A DNA stretch of 64,000 nucleotides, taken from NCBI RefSeq assembly GCF_009363895.1, contig NZ_CP045434.1, forward strand, positions 2,374,501 through 2,438,500, given 5' to 3'. Below, one piece after another: positions 12,443 to 21,306 of the stretch (positions are counted from its first letter, which is position 1; the number at the start of each line of letters is the position of its first letter). The notes under the pieces were generated by a model that searched no databases, was not told where the DNA came from, and saw only the letters and a program-made list of their open reading frames with translations. The translations under genes were made by a program, and so were the position numbers. The DNA comes from Sphingomonas ginsengisoli An et al. 2013. Lineage in GTDB: Bacteria > Pseudomonadota > Alphaproteobacteria > Sphingomonadales > Sphingomonadaceae.

Positions 12443-13522
12443 ATGGCCCCGCCCGAGCCGCCGCACGTCGAGCAGCCCGGTCCGGCCGAGTTCCGCGATC
12501 CGCTGGTCCTGACCGAATTGAAGCGCGCCGGGGTGTGGTCCGGCGTCGTCCTGATGATCCTCGGCGTCGTCTTCCTCGCCGAGCCGCTCTTGCTGATCAT
12601 CGGCGGCCTCATCTTCGCGGTGCTGCTCGACGGCGGGGCGCGGCTGCTCGGGCGGGCGCTGCCGATCCCGCGGGGCCTGCGGCTGGTGCTGGTGCTGTTC
12701 CTGGGCCTCGGCTTCTTCGGCTGGGTGCTGTGGTATGCGGGGACGACCTTCGCGGGGCAGTTCGAGGCGCTCCGCCAGACGGTCGAGGCGCAGGGAGCGC
12801 GGCTGCTCGGCTGGGCCCACGACCATGGGCTGGTCGACGAGGACAAGCCGCAGATGGTCACCCAGCAACTGGTCGGCAGCGTCGGCCGGCTGACCAGCGC
12901 CCTCGGCAGCGCGATCGGGGTGATCACCAGCGCGGTGCTGATCCTCGCCCTCGGCATCTTCTTCGCGACCGAGCCCAAGCTCTATGATCGCGGAGTGGCG
13001 TGGATGCTGCCGATCCGCCACCGCGACTTCTTCTACCGGGTGCTGGCGCGGGTCGGATATAATCTGCGGCGGCTGCTATTCGGGCGGCTCTTGGGGATGA
13101 TCACCGAGGGGCTGTTCACCTGGGCGACGCTGGCGGCGGGCGGCGTGCCGTTCGCCGCGTTGCTCGCGCTCATCACCGGCACGCTGGCGTTCATTCCCAA
13201 CATCGGGGCGCTGATCAGCGGGGCGCTGATGGTCGCGGTGGGCTTCTCGGCCGGGCCGGGGACGGGGGTGTGGGCGATCGTCGTCTACTTCGCCGTCCAC
13301 AATATCGAGGGCTATGTCGTCATGCCCTATATCGCCCGCAAGACGGTCGACCTGGCGCCCGCCGCGGTGCTGGCGGCGCAGCTTATCTTCGGGGCGCTGT
13401 TCGGCTTCCTCGGGCTATTGCTCGCCGACCCGATCCTCGCCAGCCTCAAGGTCGTGCTCGAGGAGTGGGCCCGGCTGGGTCACGTGGCGGACGACGACGT
13501 GACGGTCGCCCGCTCACATTGA
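12443..13522 (+). CDS. AI-2E family transporter (TqsA/PerM-like permease)
   Basis: A 359-residue inner-membrane protein of the AI-2 exporter/PerM superfamily. Hydrophobic segments sit at about 33-60, 75-100, 155-180, 220-260, 265-290 and 310-340, with a hydrophilic stretch (about 105-150) after the third as usual in the family. The late motifs LAFIPNIGALISG and NIEGYVVMPYI are characteristic. Family members have been linked to autoinducer-2 or sodium/proton exchange, and the substrate here is unknown. Seven bases separate it from lepB, so it is probably the last gene of the pdxJ operon. Confidence 0.85.
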   Translation: MAPPEPPHVEQPGPAEFRDPLVLTELKRAGVWSGVVLMILGVVFLAEPLLLIIGGLIFAVLLDGGARLLGRALPIPRGLRLVLVLFLGLGFFGWVLWYAGTTFAGQFEALRQTVEAQGARLLGWAHDHGLVDEDKPQMVTQQLVGSVGRLTSALGSAIGVITSAVLILALGIFFATEPKLYDRGVAWMLPIRHRDFFYRVLARVGYNLRRLLFGRLLGMITEGLFTWATLAAGGVPFAALLALITGTLAFIPNIGALISGALMVAVGFSAGPGTGVWAIVVYFAVHNIEGYVVMPYIARKTVDLAPAAVLAAQLIFGALFGFLGLLLADPILASLKVVLEEWARLGHVADDDVTVARSH

Positions 13523-13525
13523 GGC

Positions 13526-14113
13526 TTATTCGCCCGGCGGGGGCGGCATGGTGGTCGCGCCAGCGCCCTCGGCACCCGCGCCCGCACCTTCGGCGCCGGC
13601 ACCGGCCGCGCCCTGCTGCATCTGCTGCTGCATCTGCATCATCTGGGCCGCATTGGGGACGACCTGGACGACGTGGACGGTGAAATCGAGCGGCGAGTTG
13701 GGCGGGATCGGGCTGCCCGCCGGCGGAGTCGCGCCGTAGGCGAGGTTGCCCGGGATGCGGAACTTGTAGCGGCCGCCCTTCTGCATCTTCTGCAGCGCCT
13801 CGGAGAAGCCGGGGATGACCTGGCCCGCGATCATCGGCACCGCGCTCTTGCCCGCGGTGGTGTCGAACACCGTCCCGTCGGGGAGGCGGCCCTCATATTC
13901 GATCAGCACGCCGTCGTTGGGAGTGATCAGCGGACCATCGCCCTTCTGGATGGTGCGGAAGGTGAGCCCGCTGGGCGTGGTCTCGCCGCGCAGCTGACCG
14001 GCGCCGAACCAGGCGAGCAGCACCGCCGCCAGGATCACCAGCACGAAGCCGAACAGGGCGCGGGTGCGGGTCGCCTTGGCGACGGGGCGAATCGGGACCT
14101 GGGTGACGCTCAT
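13526..14113 (-). CDS. FKBP-type peptidyl-prolyl cis-trans isomerase, membrane-anchored
   Basis: A 195-residue periplasmic folding catalyst. Residues 20-42 form one uncleaved-looking membrane helix, followed by the FKBP domain (about 50-150) with YEGRLPDGTVFDTT, PGFSEALQKM and the active-site strand LAYGATPPAGSPIPPNS. The last 45 residues are Met/Gln- then Gly/Ala/Glu-rich low complexity ending PPPPGE. It is convergent with the AI-2E gene, with 3 bases between the stops. Confidence 0.9.
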   Translation of the reverse strand: MSVTQVPIRPVAKATRTRALFGFVLVILAAVLLAWFGAGQLRGETTPSGLTFRTIQKGDGPLITPNDGVLIEYEGRLPDGTVFDTTAGKSAVPMIAGQVIPGFSEALQKMQKGGRYKFRIPGNLAYGATPPAGSPIPPNSPLDFTVHVVQVVPNAAQMMQMQQQMQQGAAGAGAEGAGAGAEGAGATTMPPPPGE

Positions 14114-14151
14114 CGGGGCATGCCTTCAACGGATGGGAGCAGATACAACAA

Positions 14152-14176
14152 GGGCCGCCTCGATGCGAAGCGGCCC
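14152..14176 (-). terminator. possible terminator after rpsU
   Basis: GGGCCGC (14152-14158) pairs with GCGGCCC (14170-14176) around an 11-nt loop. On the minus strand it is followed by TTGTTGT, a weak U-tract. It lies between the rpsU stop and the FKBP start and could end or attenuate the rpsU transcript. Confidence 0.5.
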
Positions 14177-14198
14177 CCGGTGATTCGTGGCAGAAAGC

Positions 14199-14405
14199 TT
14201 AGCGGCCGCCTTCGCGCTCGACCCGCTTGCGCTCGAGCTTGCGCGCCCGGCGAATCGCCGCAGCCCGCTCCCGCGCGCGCTTCTCCGACGGCTTCTCATA
14301 GTGCCGGCGAAGCTTCATCTCGCGATAGACGCCCTCACGCTGCAGCTTCTTCTTGAGCGCCCGCAGCGCCTGGTCGACGTTATTGTCGCGAACGATGATC
14401 TGCAT
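14199..14405 (-). CDS. rpsU: 30S ribosomal protein bS21
   Basis: A 68-residue protein of the small ribosomal subunit, needed for efficient initiation. The sequence begins [20 protein letters not shown] and continues with a basic helix rich in Arg/Lys ending REGGR, typical of alphaproteobacterial bS21. ATG 14405 is the family start. An in-frame open extension to 14702 has no similarity to bS21 and is noise. GGAG lies 13 bases before the ATG, an unusually long spacing. Confidence 0.95.
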   Translation of the reverse strand: MQIIVRDNNVDQALRALKKKLQREGVYREMKLRRHYEKPSEKRARERAAAIRRARKLERKRVEREGGR

Positions 14406-14707
14406 AAAAACCCAATCACTCCAATCGTCTAGCAACGGCCTCGAGGCCACAGCAGCAAACCACGGCCACTCGTCGAAAGGCCCGGTCGGCCGCGCAAAGC
14501 AGCTTGATCGCCGCAGAGCCCTGAGCTCGCGGCGTTGGCGCGCCCCATAACAGCGGGTCGGCACAGTTTCAACCCGCACCATGCCGCCCGCTGCACGACG
14601 AGTCGAGCGCCGTCCGGGCCAAGGCGAACGGCAAGACACAAGCTGGTTATCGGCGGTTAACCATTTGATCTGTATAAGGGTTCTTCGCATTTTGGAGGGC
14701 ACTCATT
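14406..14707. other. 302-bp divergent spacer rpsU / L,D-transpeptidase
   Basis: No gene is seen here. It must hold both promoters. The right end contains TTAACCAT (14657-14664), identical to a CtrA half-site as known from Caulobacter, eight bases before a -10-like TATAAG (14673-14678), and the strong ribosome site GGAGGG at 14694-14699. The centre is GC-rich without clear structure. Confidence 0.6.
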
Positions 14708-15391
14708 TTGCAGGTCAATCGTCGGGACATGTTGCGCTGGGCTGGAGTCGGCGCCGGGGCTGCGCTGGTATCGAGCGCGGCGACCACTGCCGGACTGCCC
14801 GCGATCGTCTTCGCGCAGCCCGCGGTCTCGGCCCTGCCCCTGATGCCCGCCGCCCCGGTCGCGGCCGCCGCGGCGACGCTGCCGGGGATCGATCCGCTGC
14901 TGCTGGCCAAGGCCAAGGCCGCCCTCGACCTGCACCGGGTCGCCGCGCGCGACACCATCGGGATCGTCGACTTCAGCAAGGCCAGCCGCGATCCGCGCTT
15001 CCACCTCGTCGACCTGATGAACGGCACCGTCGCCAGCCACCTGGTGGCGCACGGCCGCGGGTCGGACCCCGACCATTCGGGCTTCGTCGAGATGTTCTCG
15101 AACCAGTTCGGGTCGGAGGCGACCAGCAACGGCGCCTACACCACCGCCGATTATTACCAGGGCAAGTACGGGCTCTCGATGAAGGTCCGCGGGCTCGACG
15201 TCAGCAATTGCAACGCCGAGAGCCGCGCGATCGTGATCCACAACGCCTGGTATGCCGAGCCCGAGATGATCGCCGAGCACGGCAAGCTCGGCCGCTCGGA
15301 AGGCTGCTTCGCGTTCAGCCGCGCAAGCCAGTTCGAAGTGATGCGCCGCCTCGCCGGTGGCCGGATGATCTACGCCGACAAGGTCGCCTGA
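14708..15391 (+). CDS. murein L,D-transpeptidase catalytic-domain protein (YkuD_2 type), Tat-like leader
   Basis: A 227-residue cell-wall enzyme of the YkuD_2 family (PF13645), expected to act on peptidoglycan stem peptides. The start is TTG 14708: GGAGGG lies eight bases upstream and the leader NRRDMLRWAGVGAGAAL has a twin-arginine pattern followed by a hydrophobic stretch. The catalytic region SEGCFAFSR (Cys about residue 200) is complete, and HNAWYAEPEM precedes it. It is convergent with a second, unrelated L,D-transpeptidase across a shared terminator. Confidence 0.85.
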   Translation: MQVNRRDMLRWAGVGAGAALVSSAATTAGLPAIVFAQPAVSALPLMPAAPVAAAAATLPGIDPLLLAKAKAALDLHRVAARDTIGIVDFSKASRDPRFHLVDLMNGTVASHLVAHGRGSDPDHSGFVEMFSNQFGSEATSNGAYTTADYYQGKYGLSMKVRGLDVSNCNAESRAIVIHNAWYAEPEMIAEHGKLGRSEGCFAFSRASQFEVMRRLAGGRMIYADKVA

Positions 15392-15413
15392 GGCGTCTCG
15401 AACGGACCAACGC

Positions 15414-15452
15414 AAAAGGGCCGCGTCTCCCGATGGAGGCGCGGCCCTTTTT
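15414..15452. terminator. bidirectional terminator between the two L,D-transpeptidases
   Basis: AAAGGGCCGCGTCTCC pairs with GGAGGCGCGGCCCTTT (one G-U) around the tetraloop CGAT, with an A-run on the left and a T-run on the right. It fits termination in both directions between stops at 15391 and 15462. Confidence 0.92.
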
Positions 15453-15461
15453 CGTGGGCGC

Positions 15462-16817
15462 TTACTTCGCCGCGGTCTGGGTCGGCTTGGCCTTCGGGAT
15501 GACCGGCAGGCGGTCGTTCAGCGCGTCGAGCACCGCGCCGTCGCGGCCGTAGAGGTCCTGATACTGGACCAGGCTGCCGTCGGTCAGCGCGGCGGTGCTG
15601 AAGTAGACGATGTAGACCGGGATCGGCTTGACGAAATTGGCCTGCACCGTCTTGCCGCTGGCGAGCGCGGCGTCGATCCGGTCCTGCGTCCACTCGCCAT
15701 TGTTGTCGCCGAGCAGCTCGGCGGCGAGGTCGAGAATGTTCTCGGTGCGGATGCAGCCGTGGCTGAGGAAGCGCGCGTGGGCGTCGAACAGGCCGCGGTT
15801 GTTGGTGTCGTGCAGATAGATGTTCTGCGGGTTCTGCATCACGAACTTGATCTTGCCGAGCGCGTTGCGCGGGCCCGGCGGCTGGCGCCAGCGCTGGACC
15901 TTGCCGTCGGCGCCCTTGACCGCGACGTAGCCCGGCTTGCCCGCCGCCTCCTTGGAGATCGACGGCGGCACTTCCCACCAGGGGTTGAGGATCACGCCGG
16001 TCGCGGTCACCGCGAGCTGCGGGGTCGGGGTCTTGGTCGCACCCGCAATGGCGCGATGCTTCCAGCGGGTCTGGCTGTTCTCGACCAGGGTCGCGAATTG
16101 GCCGGGGACGTTGACGATGATGTAGCGCTGGCCAAGGTCACGCGGCAGCCAGCGCCAGCGGTCCATGTTGAGGCGGATCTTGTCGATCGCCGCGGCGCTG
16201 CCCGGCTTGGGGTTGGCCATCGCCAGCGCGAGCGCGTTGCGGAGCGCACCATATTGCGGGTGGGTCGGCAGCAGATTGTTGAGCATGTCGGTCACCCGCC
16301 CGCCGGCCGCGGCCGAGACGAGCAGCTGGTCGAGGCGGACGGTGTCGAGGTCGGGATCCTTGACGAACCACTGGGTCCGCGCCGAACGGGGGACATGGCC
16401 GAGCGCGAGATCGCGGGCGACCTTGCGGAAGCTGTCGGTGGCGACCTGCGCGAGCACCTGCGGATCGCCACCACGGATGGCGGCGTCGAGCTTGGCGGGG
16501 GCGTAGTCGGCGGGGTCGAGCCCGTCGCGACCGATCCCGCGGATGTAGGCGGACAGCTCCTGCGCCGCCGACAGCTGCCACAGCGGGGGCGGAATTTCGA
16601 CCGGCGGCGGGGCGGGCGTGGTGACGACCGGCGCGGGAACGCCGCCGGCTGGCGCCAGCGGATCGGTCGAGCGCACCGGCGGCGGGGTGATCGGCGCCGG
16701 GAGCGGCGTCCGGACGACCGGCGCGGGCGCGGCCATCGGCGCGACCTGTGCCATCGCGGCCACCGGCACGGCGACCGTCGACGCCCACAGCACCATCTTC
16801 GTCAAACGCCCGCTCAT
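15462..16817 (-). CDS. L,D-transpeptidase, YcbB/LdtD family
   Basis: A 451-residue exported enzyme making 3-3 crosslinks in peptidoglycan or attaching proteins to it. Order: signal peptide (MSGRLTKMVLWASTVAVPV...AMAQ), Pro/Ala-rich linker (to about 80), an N-terminal scaffold domain with NMDRWRWLPRDLG (about 230-245), then the YkuD domain ending at the catalytic motif FLSHGCIRTEN with the active Cys. ATG 16832 five codons upstream is the alternative start, and neither has a convincing ribosome site. I prefer 16817 because it gives a normal signal peptide. Confidence 0.9.
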   Translation of the reverse strand: MSGRLTKMVLWASTVAVPVAAMAQVAPMAAPAPVVRTPLPAPITPPPVRSTDPLAPAGGVPAPVVTTPAPPPVEIPPPLWQLSAAQELSAYIRGIGRDGLDPADYAPAKLDAAIRGGDPQVLAQVATDSFRKVARDLALGHVPRSARTQWFVKDPDLDTVRLDQLLVSAAAGGRVTDMLNNLLPTHPQYGALRNALALAMANPKPGSAAAIDKIRLNMDRWRWLPRDLGQRYIIVNVPGQFATLVENSQTRWKHRAIAGATKTPTPQLAVTATGVILNPWWEVPPSISKEAAGKPGYVAVKGADGKVQRWRQPPGPRNALGKIKFVMQNPQNIYLHDTNNRGLFDAHARFLSHGCIRTENILDLAAELLGDNNGEWTQDRIDAALASGKTVQANFVKPIPVYIVYFSTAALTDGSLVQYQDLYGRDGAVLDALNDRLPVIPKAKPTQTAAK

Positions 16818-17012
16818 AATCACCCAACCCATTGTTTTCGCGTAACGAACTTCACCCTGCGGAAGCCGTCGACGCGACCGTCTTGCCCGCTGGCCGCCAT
16901 ATCAAACATGAACAGGCCGGAACAGTGTCGCCGCACCGCAACAGTGGCCAAGGCAATCATTGTTTCTTAAGTCCGGTCGGGTCACGATGGTGAACCGCGA
17001 GGGAACCAAGCG

Positions 17013-17399
17013 ATGGACATGAACGCTCAATTCGGCATGAGGCACGCGAGCAGCGAGGACTGGCGCCAAGCTCCGGAGACCCTGACCGTGTCGATCAACG
17101 CGCGAATCGCGAACGAGGATAGTGCTGTCGCCGACCGCCGCCGCGCCGACCGCGCGGACGTCGAGGTCGAGGCGCGCGTCCGCGAGCTCGGCAACGAGGG
17201 CTGCGACGCGCGGGTGCTCAACATTTCGGCGACCGGCTTCATGGCGCAGACGTCGACCGAAATCGCGGTCGGGGCGCGCATCTGGCTGATCATCCCTGGG
17301 CATGAGCGCGCCAACGCGCTGGTCCGGTGGAGCGACGGCGACCGTATCGGCGCCGAATTCGCCACCCCGATCGACCCAGCCGACCTGCTTTCGAATTAG
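17013..17399 (+). CDS. PilZ domain protein (probable c-di-GMP receptor)
   Basis: A 128-residue cytosolic protein consisting of one PilZ domain. The cyclic-di-GMP motifs are visible: RRRADR at about residues 42-47 (RxxxR) and NISATGF at about 74-80 (D/NxSxxG). Such single-domain proteins transmit c-di-GMP levels to motility, polysaccharide or other targets. A GGDEF cyclase is encoded at 31288-31881. The stop overlaps the end of the convergent tesA-like gene by 4 bases. Confidence 0.87.
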   Translation: MDMNAQFGMRHASSEDWRQAPETLTVSINARIANEDSAVADRRRADRADVEVEARVRELGNEGCDARVLNISATGFMAQTSTEIAVGARIWLIIPGHERANALVRWSDGDRIGAEFATPIDPADLLSN

Positions 17400-18034
17400 C
17401 GCGGGCGCGGCGCCGCGAGCGCGCGCTGCACCGTCGGCAAAATCCCCGTCACGATGATCTTGATCCCCGCGAAGGTGGGGTGGAGGCCGTCGGCCTGCGC
17501 GAGCTCGCGGTGGCCAGCGACGCCCTCGAGGAAGAACGGGTAAAGGCTCGCGCCATGCTTCATCGCCAGCGCGGGGAAGAGGGAGTCGAACTGCTGGCGG
17601 TAGGCGGGGTCGAGGTTGGGCGCGGCGAGCATTCCCGCCACCACCACCGGGATGCCGCGCTTGCGCAACTCACCGACGATCGCGTCGAGGTTGGCGGCGG
17701 TGAGCTTCGGATCGACCCCGCGCAGCATGTCGTTCGCGCCCAGTTCGACGATCGCGAGGTCGGGCTGGCGGGGAAGGCCCGACAGCGTCCAGCCGAGCCG
17801 GGCGCGGCCGCCCGAGCTGGTGTCGCCCGAGACGCCTGCATCGTGGACACTCGCCTTGATCCCCTGCCGCCGCAGCGCCGCCTGCAATTGGGGCGCGAAA
17901 CCCAGCCCGCGATCGAGCCCGTAGCCGGCGGTGAGGCTATCCCCAAAGGCGAGGATCAGCGGCGTGTCGGCGGGGGCCGGCGCGGCGGCCGCGGGGGTGG
18001 CGGCGAGGAGGAGGGGCAAGGACCATTTCCACAT
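17396..18034 (-). CDS. tesA: periplasmic SGNH arylesterase / lysophospholipase, TesA-like
   Basis: A 212-residue exported GDSL hydrolase acting on thioesters, aryl esters or lysophospholipids. It has a signal peptide (MWKWSLPLLLAATPAAAA), block I AFGDSLTAGYG with the catalytic Ser, block II Gly in AGVSGDTSSGG, block III GANDMLRG and block V DGLHPTFAG with Asp/His. It is divergent from ybbA-ybbP, the partners of tesA in Escherichia coli, which supports the assignment. Confidence 0.9.
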   Translation of the reverse strand: MWKWSLPLLLAATPAAAAPAPADTPLILAFGDSLTAGYGLDRGLGFAPQLQAALRRQGIKASVHDAGVSGDTSSGGRARLGWTLSGLPRQPDLAIVELGANDMLRGVDPKLTAANLDAIVGELRKRGIPVVVAGMLAAPNLDPAYRQQFDSLFPALAMKHGASLYPFFLEGVAGHRELAQADGLHPTFAGIKIIVTGILPTVQRALAAPRPR

Positions 18035-18090
18035 GGCCTTCCATCTAGGTGGTTGTGGTGGCGCTGCAACGTTCCTAGCTGCTTGGCCAC

Positions 18091-18762
18091 ATGGCCGAAC
18101 CCCTCATCGACATCGCCGACGTCCACCTGACCCTCGGGGAGGGCGAGGCCCGCACCGAGATTTTGCGCGGAGTGAGTTTCCGGCTCGAGGAGCGCGAGCG
18201 GGTCGCGATCCTCGGCGCGTCGGGCTCGGGCAAGAGCTCGCTGCTGGCGGTGATCGCCGGGCTCGAGCGAGCGAGCAGCGGGCGGGCGACGGTGCTCGGC
18301 GCCGATGTCGGCGCGCTCGACGAGGACGCGCTGGCGCGGTTGCGGGGGGCACGGATCGGGATCGTACTGCAGGCCTTTCACCTGCTGCCGACGATGACCG
18401 CGCGCGAAAATGTGATGGTGCCGATGGAGCTGGCCGGTGCGCCCGACCCGCGCGCCCGTGCCGCCGCCGAGCTGACCGAGGTCGGGCTCGGCCATCGCCT
18501 CGACCATTATCCGACCCAATTGTCAGGCGGCGAGCAGCAGCGCGTCGCCATCGCCCGCGCCACCGCACCGCGCCCGCGGCTGTTGCTGGCGGACGAGCCG
18601 ACCGGCAACCTCGACGCGACCACCGGCAAGCAGATCGTCGACCTCCTGTTCGAGCGGGTGCGGGCGGCCGACGCGGGGCTGCTGGTCATCACCCACGACC
18701 CCGCGGTGGCCGAGCGCGCCGACCGCATCGTCCGCATCGCCGACGGGCGGATCGTCGCCTAG
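18091..18762 (+). CDS. ybbA: ABC transporter ATP-binding protein, YbbA-like
   Basis: A 223-residue ATPase of the MacB/LolD/YbbA class. Walker [10 protein letters not shown] (about 46-54), signature [14 protein letters not shown] (about 145-158) and Walker [13 protein letters not shown] (about 167-178) are intact. It abuts the permease gene with no intervening base (TAG then ATG). In E. coli the YbbA-YbbP pair sits beside tesA, as here. Substrate unknown; an extraction role for hydrophobic molecules is only inferred from the class. Confidence 0.9.
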   Translation: MAEPLIDIADVHLTLGEGEARTEILRGVSFRLEERERVAILGASGSGKSSLLAVIAGLERASSGRATVLGADVGALDEDALARLRGARIGIVLQAFHLLPTMTARENVMVPMELAGAPDPRARAAAELTEVGLGHRLDHYPTQLSGGEQQRVAIARATAPRPRLLLADEPTGNLDATTGKQIVDLLFERVRAADAGLLVITHDPAVAERADRIVRIADGRIVA

Positions 18763-21240
18763 ATGGGCAGCTGGACGCTCGCGCGGCGGGACCTGCGCGG
18801 CGGGATCGGCTCGCTCTGGCTGCTGCTCGCCTGCCTGACCATCGCGGTCGCCGGGCTCGCCTCGGTCACCAGCCTGGCGAGCGCGATCACCGGCGCGCTG
18901 GCGCAGAACAGCCGGGCGCTGCTCGGCGGCGACCTGATGCTGTCGACTTCGCAGCGCGAGGCGTCGCCCGCGGAAGCGCAGGCGATGGCCGCGCTCGGGC
19001 GGGTGATGCCGAGCACCACGACAAGAGCCAACCTCGTCACCCCGCGCGGCGCGGCGCTGGTCGAGCTGTCGGGGGTGGCGCCGAGCTGGCCGCCGGCCGG
19101 GGCGGTCGCGTTCGATGCCGGGCGGATGGCCGGGCCGGGCGAGGCGGCGGTCGGGCATGAGCTGGCCGACCGCTTTGGGCTGCGACCGGGGGACGGCGTG
19201 CGGATCGGTTTCGCCAGCTTCCGGGTGGCGGGGATCATCCGCCAGATGCCCGCCGCCGCGGGCTTCGCGCTCGCGCCGCCGGTACTGGTCAGCCCGGAGG
19301 GCCTTAAGGCGACTCGGCTGATCCAGCCCGGCAGCCTCTACACCAGCAGCTATCGCCTGCTCCTCCCGTCGGGCGCGGACGGGGTCGCGATTGGCAAGGC
19401 CTTCCAGCAGCGCTTTCCCGATGGCGGCTGGCGCGCACTAGACAAGGGCGACGCGGCGGGGGGCACGCGGCGGTTCGTCGACAATGTCGGGCAGCTGATG
19501 CTGCTGATCGCGCTCGGCGCACTCGGGATCGGCAGCATCGGGGTGGCGAGCGCGGTCGGCGCCTTCGCCGCCGCGCGGCGGAGCCGGATCGCGGTGCTCA
19601 AGATTTTGGGGGCGACGCGCGCCACGCTGGCGCCGATGCTGGGCGCGTCGATCGCGCTGCTGGCGGGGGCGGCGATCTTGATCGGGCTGGCGGTGGGCGC
19701 GCTGACGCCTTTGCTGGTCGGGCAGGTGGTCGGCGACCTGCTGCCGATCCGCCCCGACCCGGCGCCGCAATGGGGTGCGCTCGGCCTGAGCGCGGCGTTC
19801 GGGGTGCTGATCACGATTGCCGCGGGGTGGCGGCCGGTCGCCCGCGCGATCGCCGACCGCCCGGCGCCGGTGCTGCGCGGCGATGTCGGCGACGGTGGGA
19901 GCAATCGCGGCGGGTGGCGCTCGCTGCTGGTCCCGGCGCTGGCCGCCGCGGCGGCGATCGGGCTGGCGGTGATGTCGTCGGACAATCGCGCGCTGACGCT
20001 TTTTGCCGTGGCGTTCGGCGCGGGGCTCGCCGGGCTGTTCGGGCTGATCGGCTGGACGATTCGCCGCGTCGCGCGACGCGCGGCGGGGCGCGGTGGGCCG
20101 GTCGCGCGGCTCGGTATCGCGGCGCTGCACCGACCCGGCAGCGCCACCGTCCGGCTAAGCATCGCGCTCGGCCTCGGCCTGTCGCTGCTGGTGGCGCTGA
20201 GCGGGATCGGGTCGAGCCTGCGCAATGAGCTCGCCGCCGACGTGCCGGCCAAGGCGCCGGCGCTGTTCCTGCTCGACCTCCCGGCTGACGAGGAAGCGCA
20301 TTTCCGCGCGCTGGCCGCCCGCGCATTGCCCGGCGCCGACCTGCGACTGGTGCCGTCGCTGCGCGGGCCGGTGACCGAAGTGAACGGGCAGCCGGTGGCG
20401 ACGATGAAAGTGCCCGAGGGGGCGTGGATCCTGCGCGGCGACCGCGGGCTGACCTTCGCCGCCGACCTGCCAGCGGGAAACCGGGTGGTCGCCGGGCAAT
20501 GGTGGCCGCACGACTATCGCGGGCCGCCGCTGGTCTCGCTCGACGCCGACGCCGGGACCGCGCTCGGGCTCAAGGTCGGGGACTCGATCACCGTGGCGGT
20601 GCTCGGGCGGCCGATCACCGCGAAGATCGCGTCCTTCCGGACGATCGACTGGCGCAGCTTCGGGTTCAATTTCGCGATCATCTTCGCGCCCGGCACGCTC
20701 GAGCAGGCGCCCTATACGCTGATGGCGACGGTGGCGCCGGGCGCGGGGCGGTCGACCGCTGGCTTCGAGCGGACGCTGGCGGCCGAGCTGCCGATGGTCA
20801 GCGCGATCCGCGTCTCCGAGGTGGTCGCGCGGGTGCAGGAAATCCTGGGCGCGATGAATGCGGCGATCACGCTGGCGACGCTGATCGCGATCCTGATCGG
20901 GGTGGCGGTGCTCGCCGGCGCCGTCGCCGCGACCCGCGCCAGCCGCGCGCGGGAAAGCGTGCTGCTGAAGCTGGTCGGCGCGACCCGGCGGCAGATCCTT
21001 TTGGCCCAGCTGATCGAGTTCACTGCGATGAGCGGGACGGTCTCGCTGGCGAGCTTCCTGCTCGGCACCGCGGCGGCGTGGGGCGTGGTGACCAAGCTGT
21101 TCAATCTGGGCTTCCAGCCGAGCTGGCCGGGGCTGGTGTTGCTGCCCCTGATCGGGGTGGTGGTGGCGGTGCTGACCGCGCTGCTGGTGGCGTGGCCCGC
21201 GCTCCGTGTTCGTCCCGCCGTGGCACTACGCAGCCTGTGA
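18763..21240 (+). CDS. ybbP: FtsX-like ABC permease, YbbP-like
   Basis: An 825-residue inner-membrane permease, twice the size of a LolC/MacB subunit, as expected for YbbP with its duplicated FtsX cores and no separate partner. Hydrophobic helices lie at about 18-45, 240-270, 285-320, 335-365, 385-440, 470-490 and, in the last 150 residues, four more. Large periplasmic loops lie between. The repeated pattern VLKILGATR (first core) and LLKLVGATRR (second core) marks the coupling helices that touch the ATPase. It probably pairs with YbbA. Confidence 0.88.
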   Translation: MGSWTLARRDLRGGIGSLWLLLACLTIAVAGLASVTSLASAITGALAQNSRALLGGDLMLSTSQREASPAEAQAMAALGRVMPSTTTRANLVTPRGAALVELSGVAPSWPPAGAVAFDAGRMAGPGEAAVGHELADRFGLRPGDGVRIGFASFRVAGIIRQMPAAAGFALAPPVLVSPEGLKATRLIQPGSLYTSSYRLLLPSGADGVAIGKAFQQRFPDGGWRALDKGDAAGGTRRFVDNVGQLMLLIALGALGIGSIGVASAVGAFAAARRSRIAVLKILGATRATLAPMLGASIALLAGAAILIGLAVGALTPLLVGQVVGDLLPIRPDPAPQWGALGLSAAFGVLITIAAGWRPVARAIADRPAPVLRGDVGDGGSNRGGWRSLLVPALAAAAAIGLAVMSSDNRALTLFAVAFGAGLAGLFGLIGWTIRRVARRAAGRGGPVARLGIAALHRPGSATVRLSIALGLGLSLLVALSGIGSSLRNELAADVPAKAPALFLLDLPADEEAHFRALAARALPGADLRLVPSLRGPVTEVNGQPVATMKVPEGAWILRGDRGLTFAADLPAGNRVVAGQWWPHDYRGPPLVSLDADAGTALGLKVGDSITVAVLGRPITAKIASFRTIDWRSFGFNFAIIFAPGTLEQAPYTLMATVAPGAGRSTAGFERTLAAELPMVSAIRVSEVVARVQEILGAMNAAITLATLIAILIGVAVLAGAVAATRASRARESVLLKLVGATRRQILLAQLIEFTAMSGTVSLASFLLGTAAAWGVVTKLFNLGFQPSWPGLVLLPLIGVVVAVLTALLVAWPALRVRPAVALRSL

Positions 21241-21306
21241 ACACGGTAACCCGATTGAAACTTATTCCCGCAGGCCCGCGTTTTGCAGCCAAAGGGAGTA
21301 AATCGA

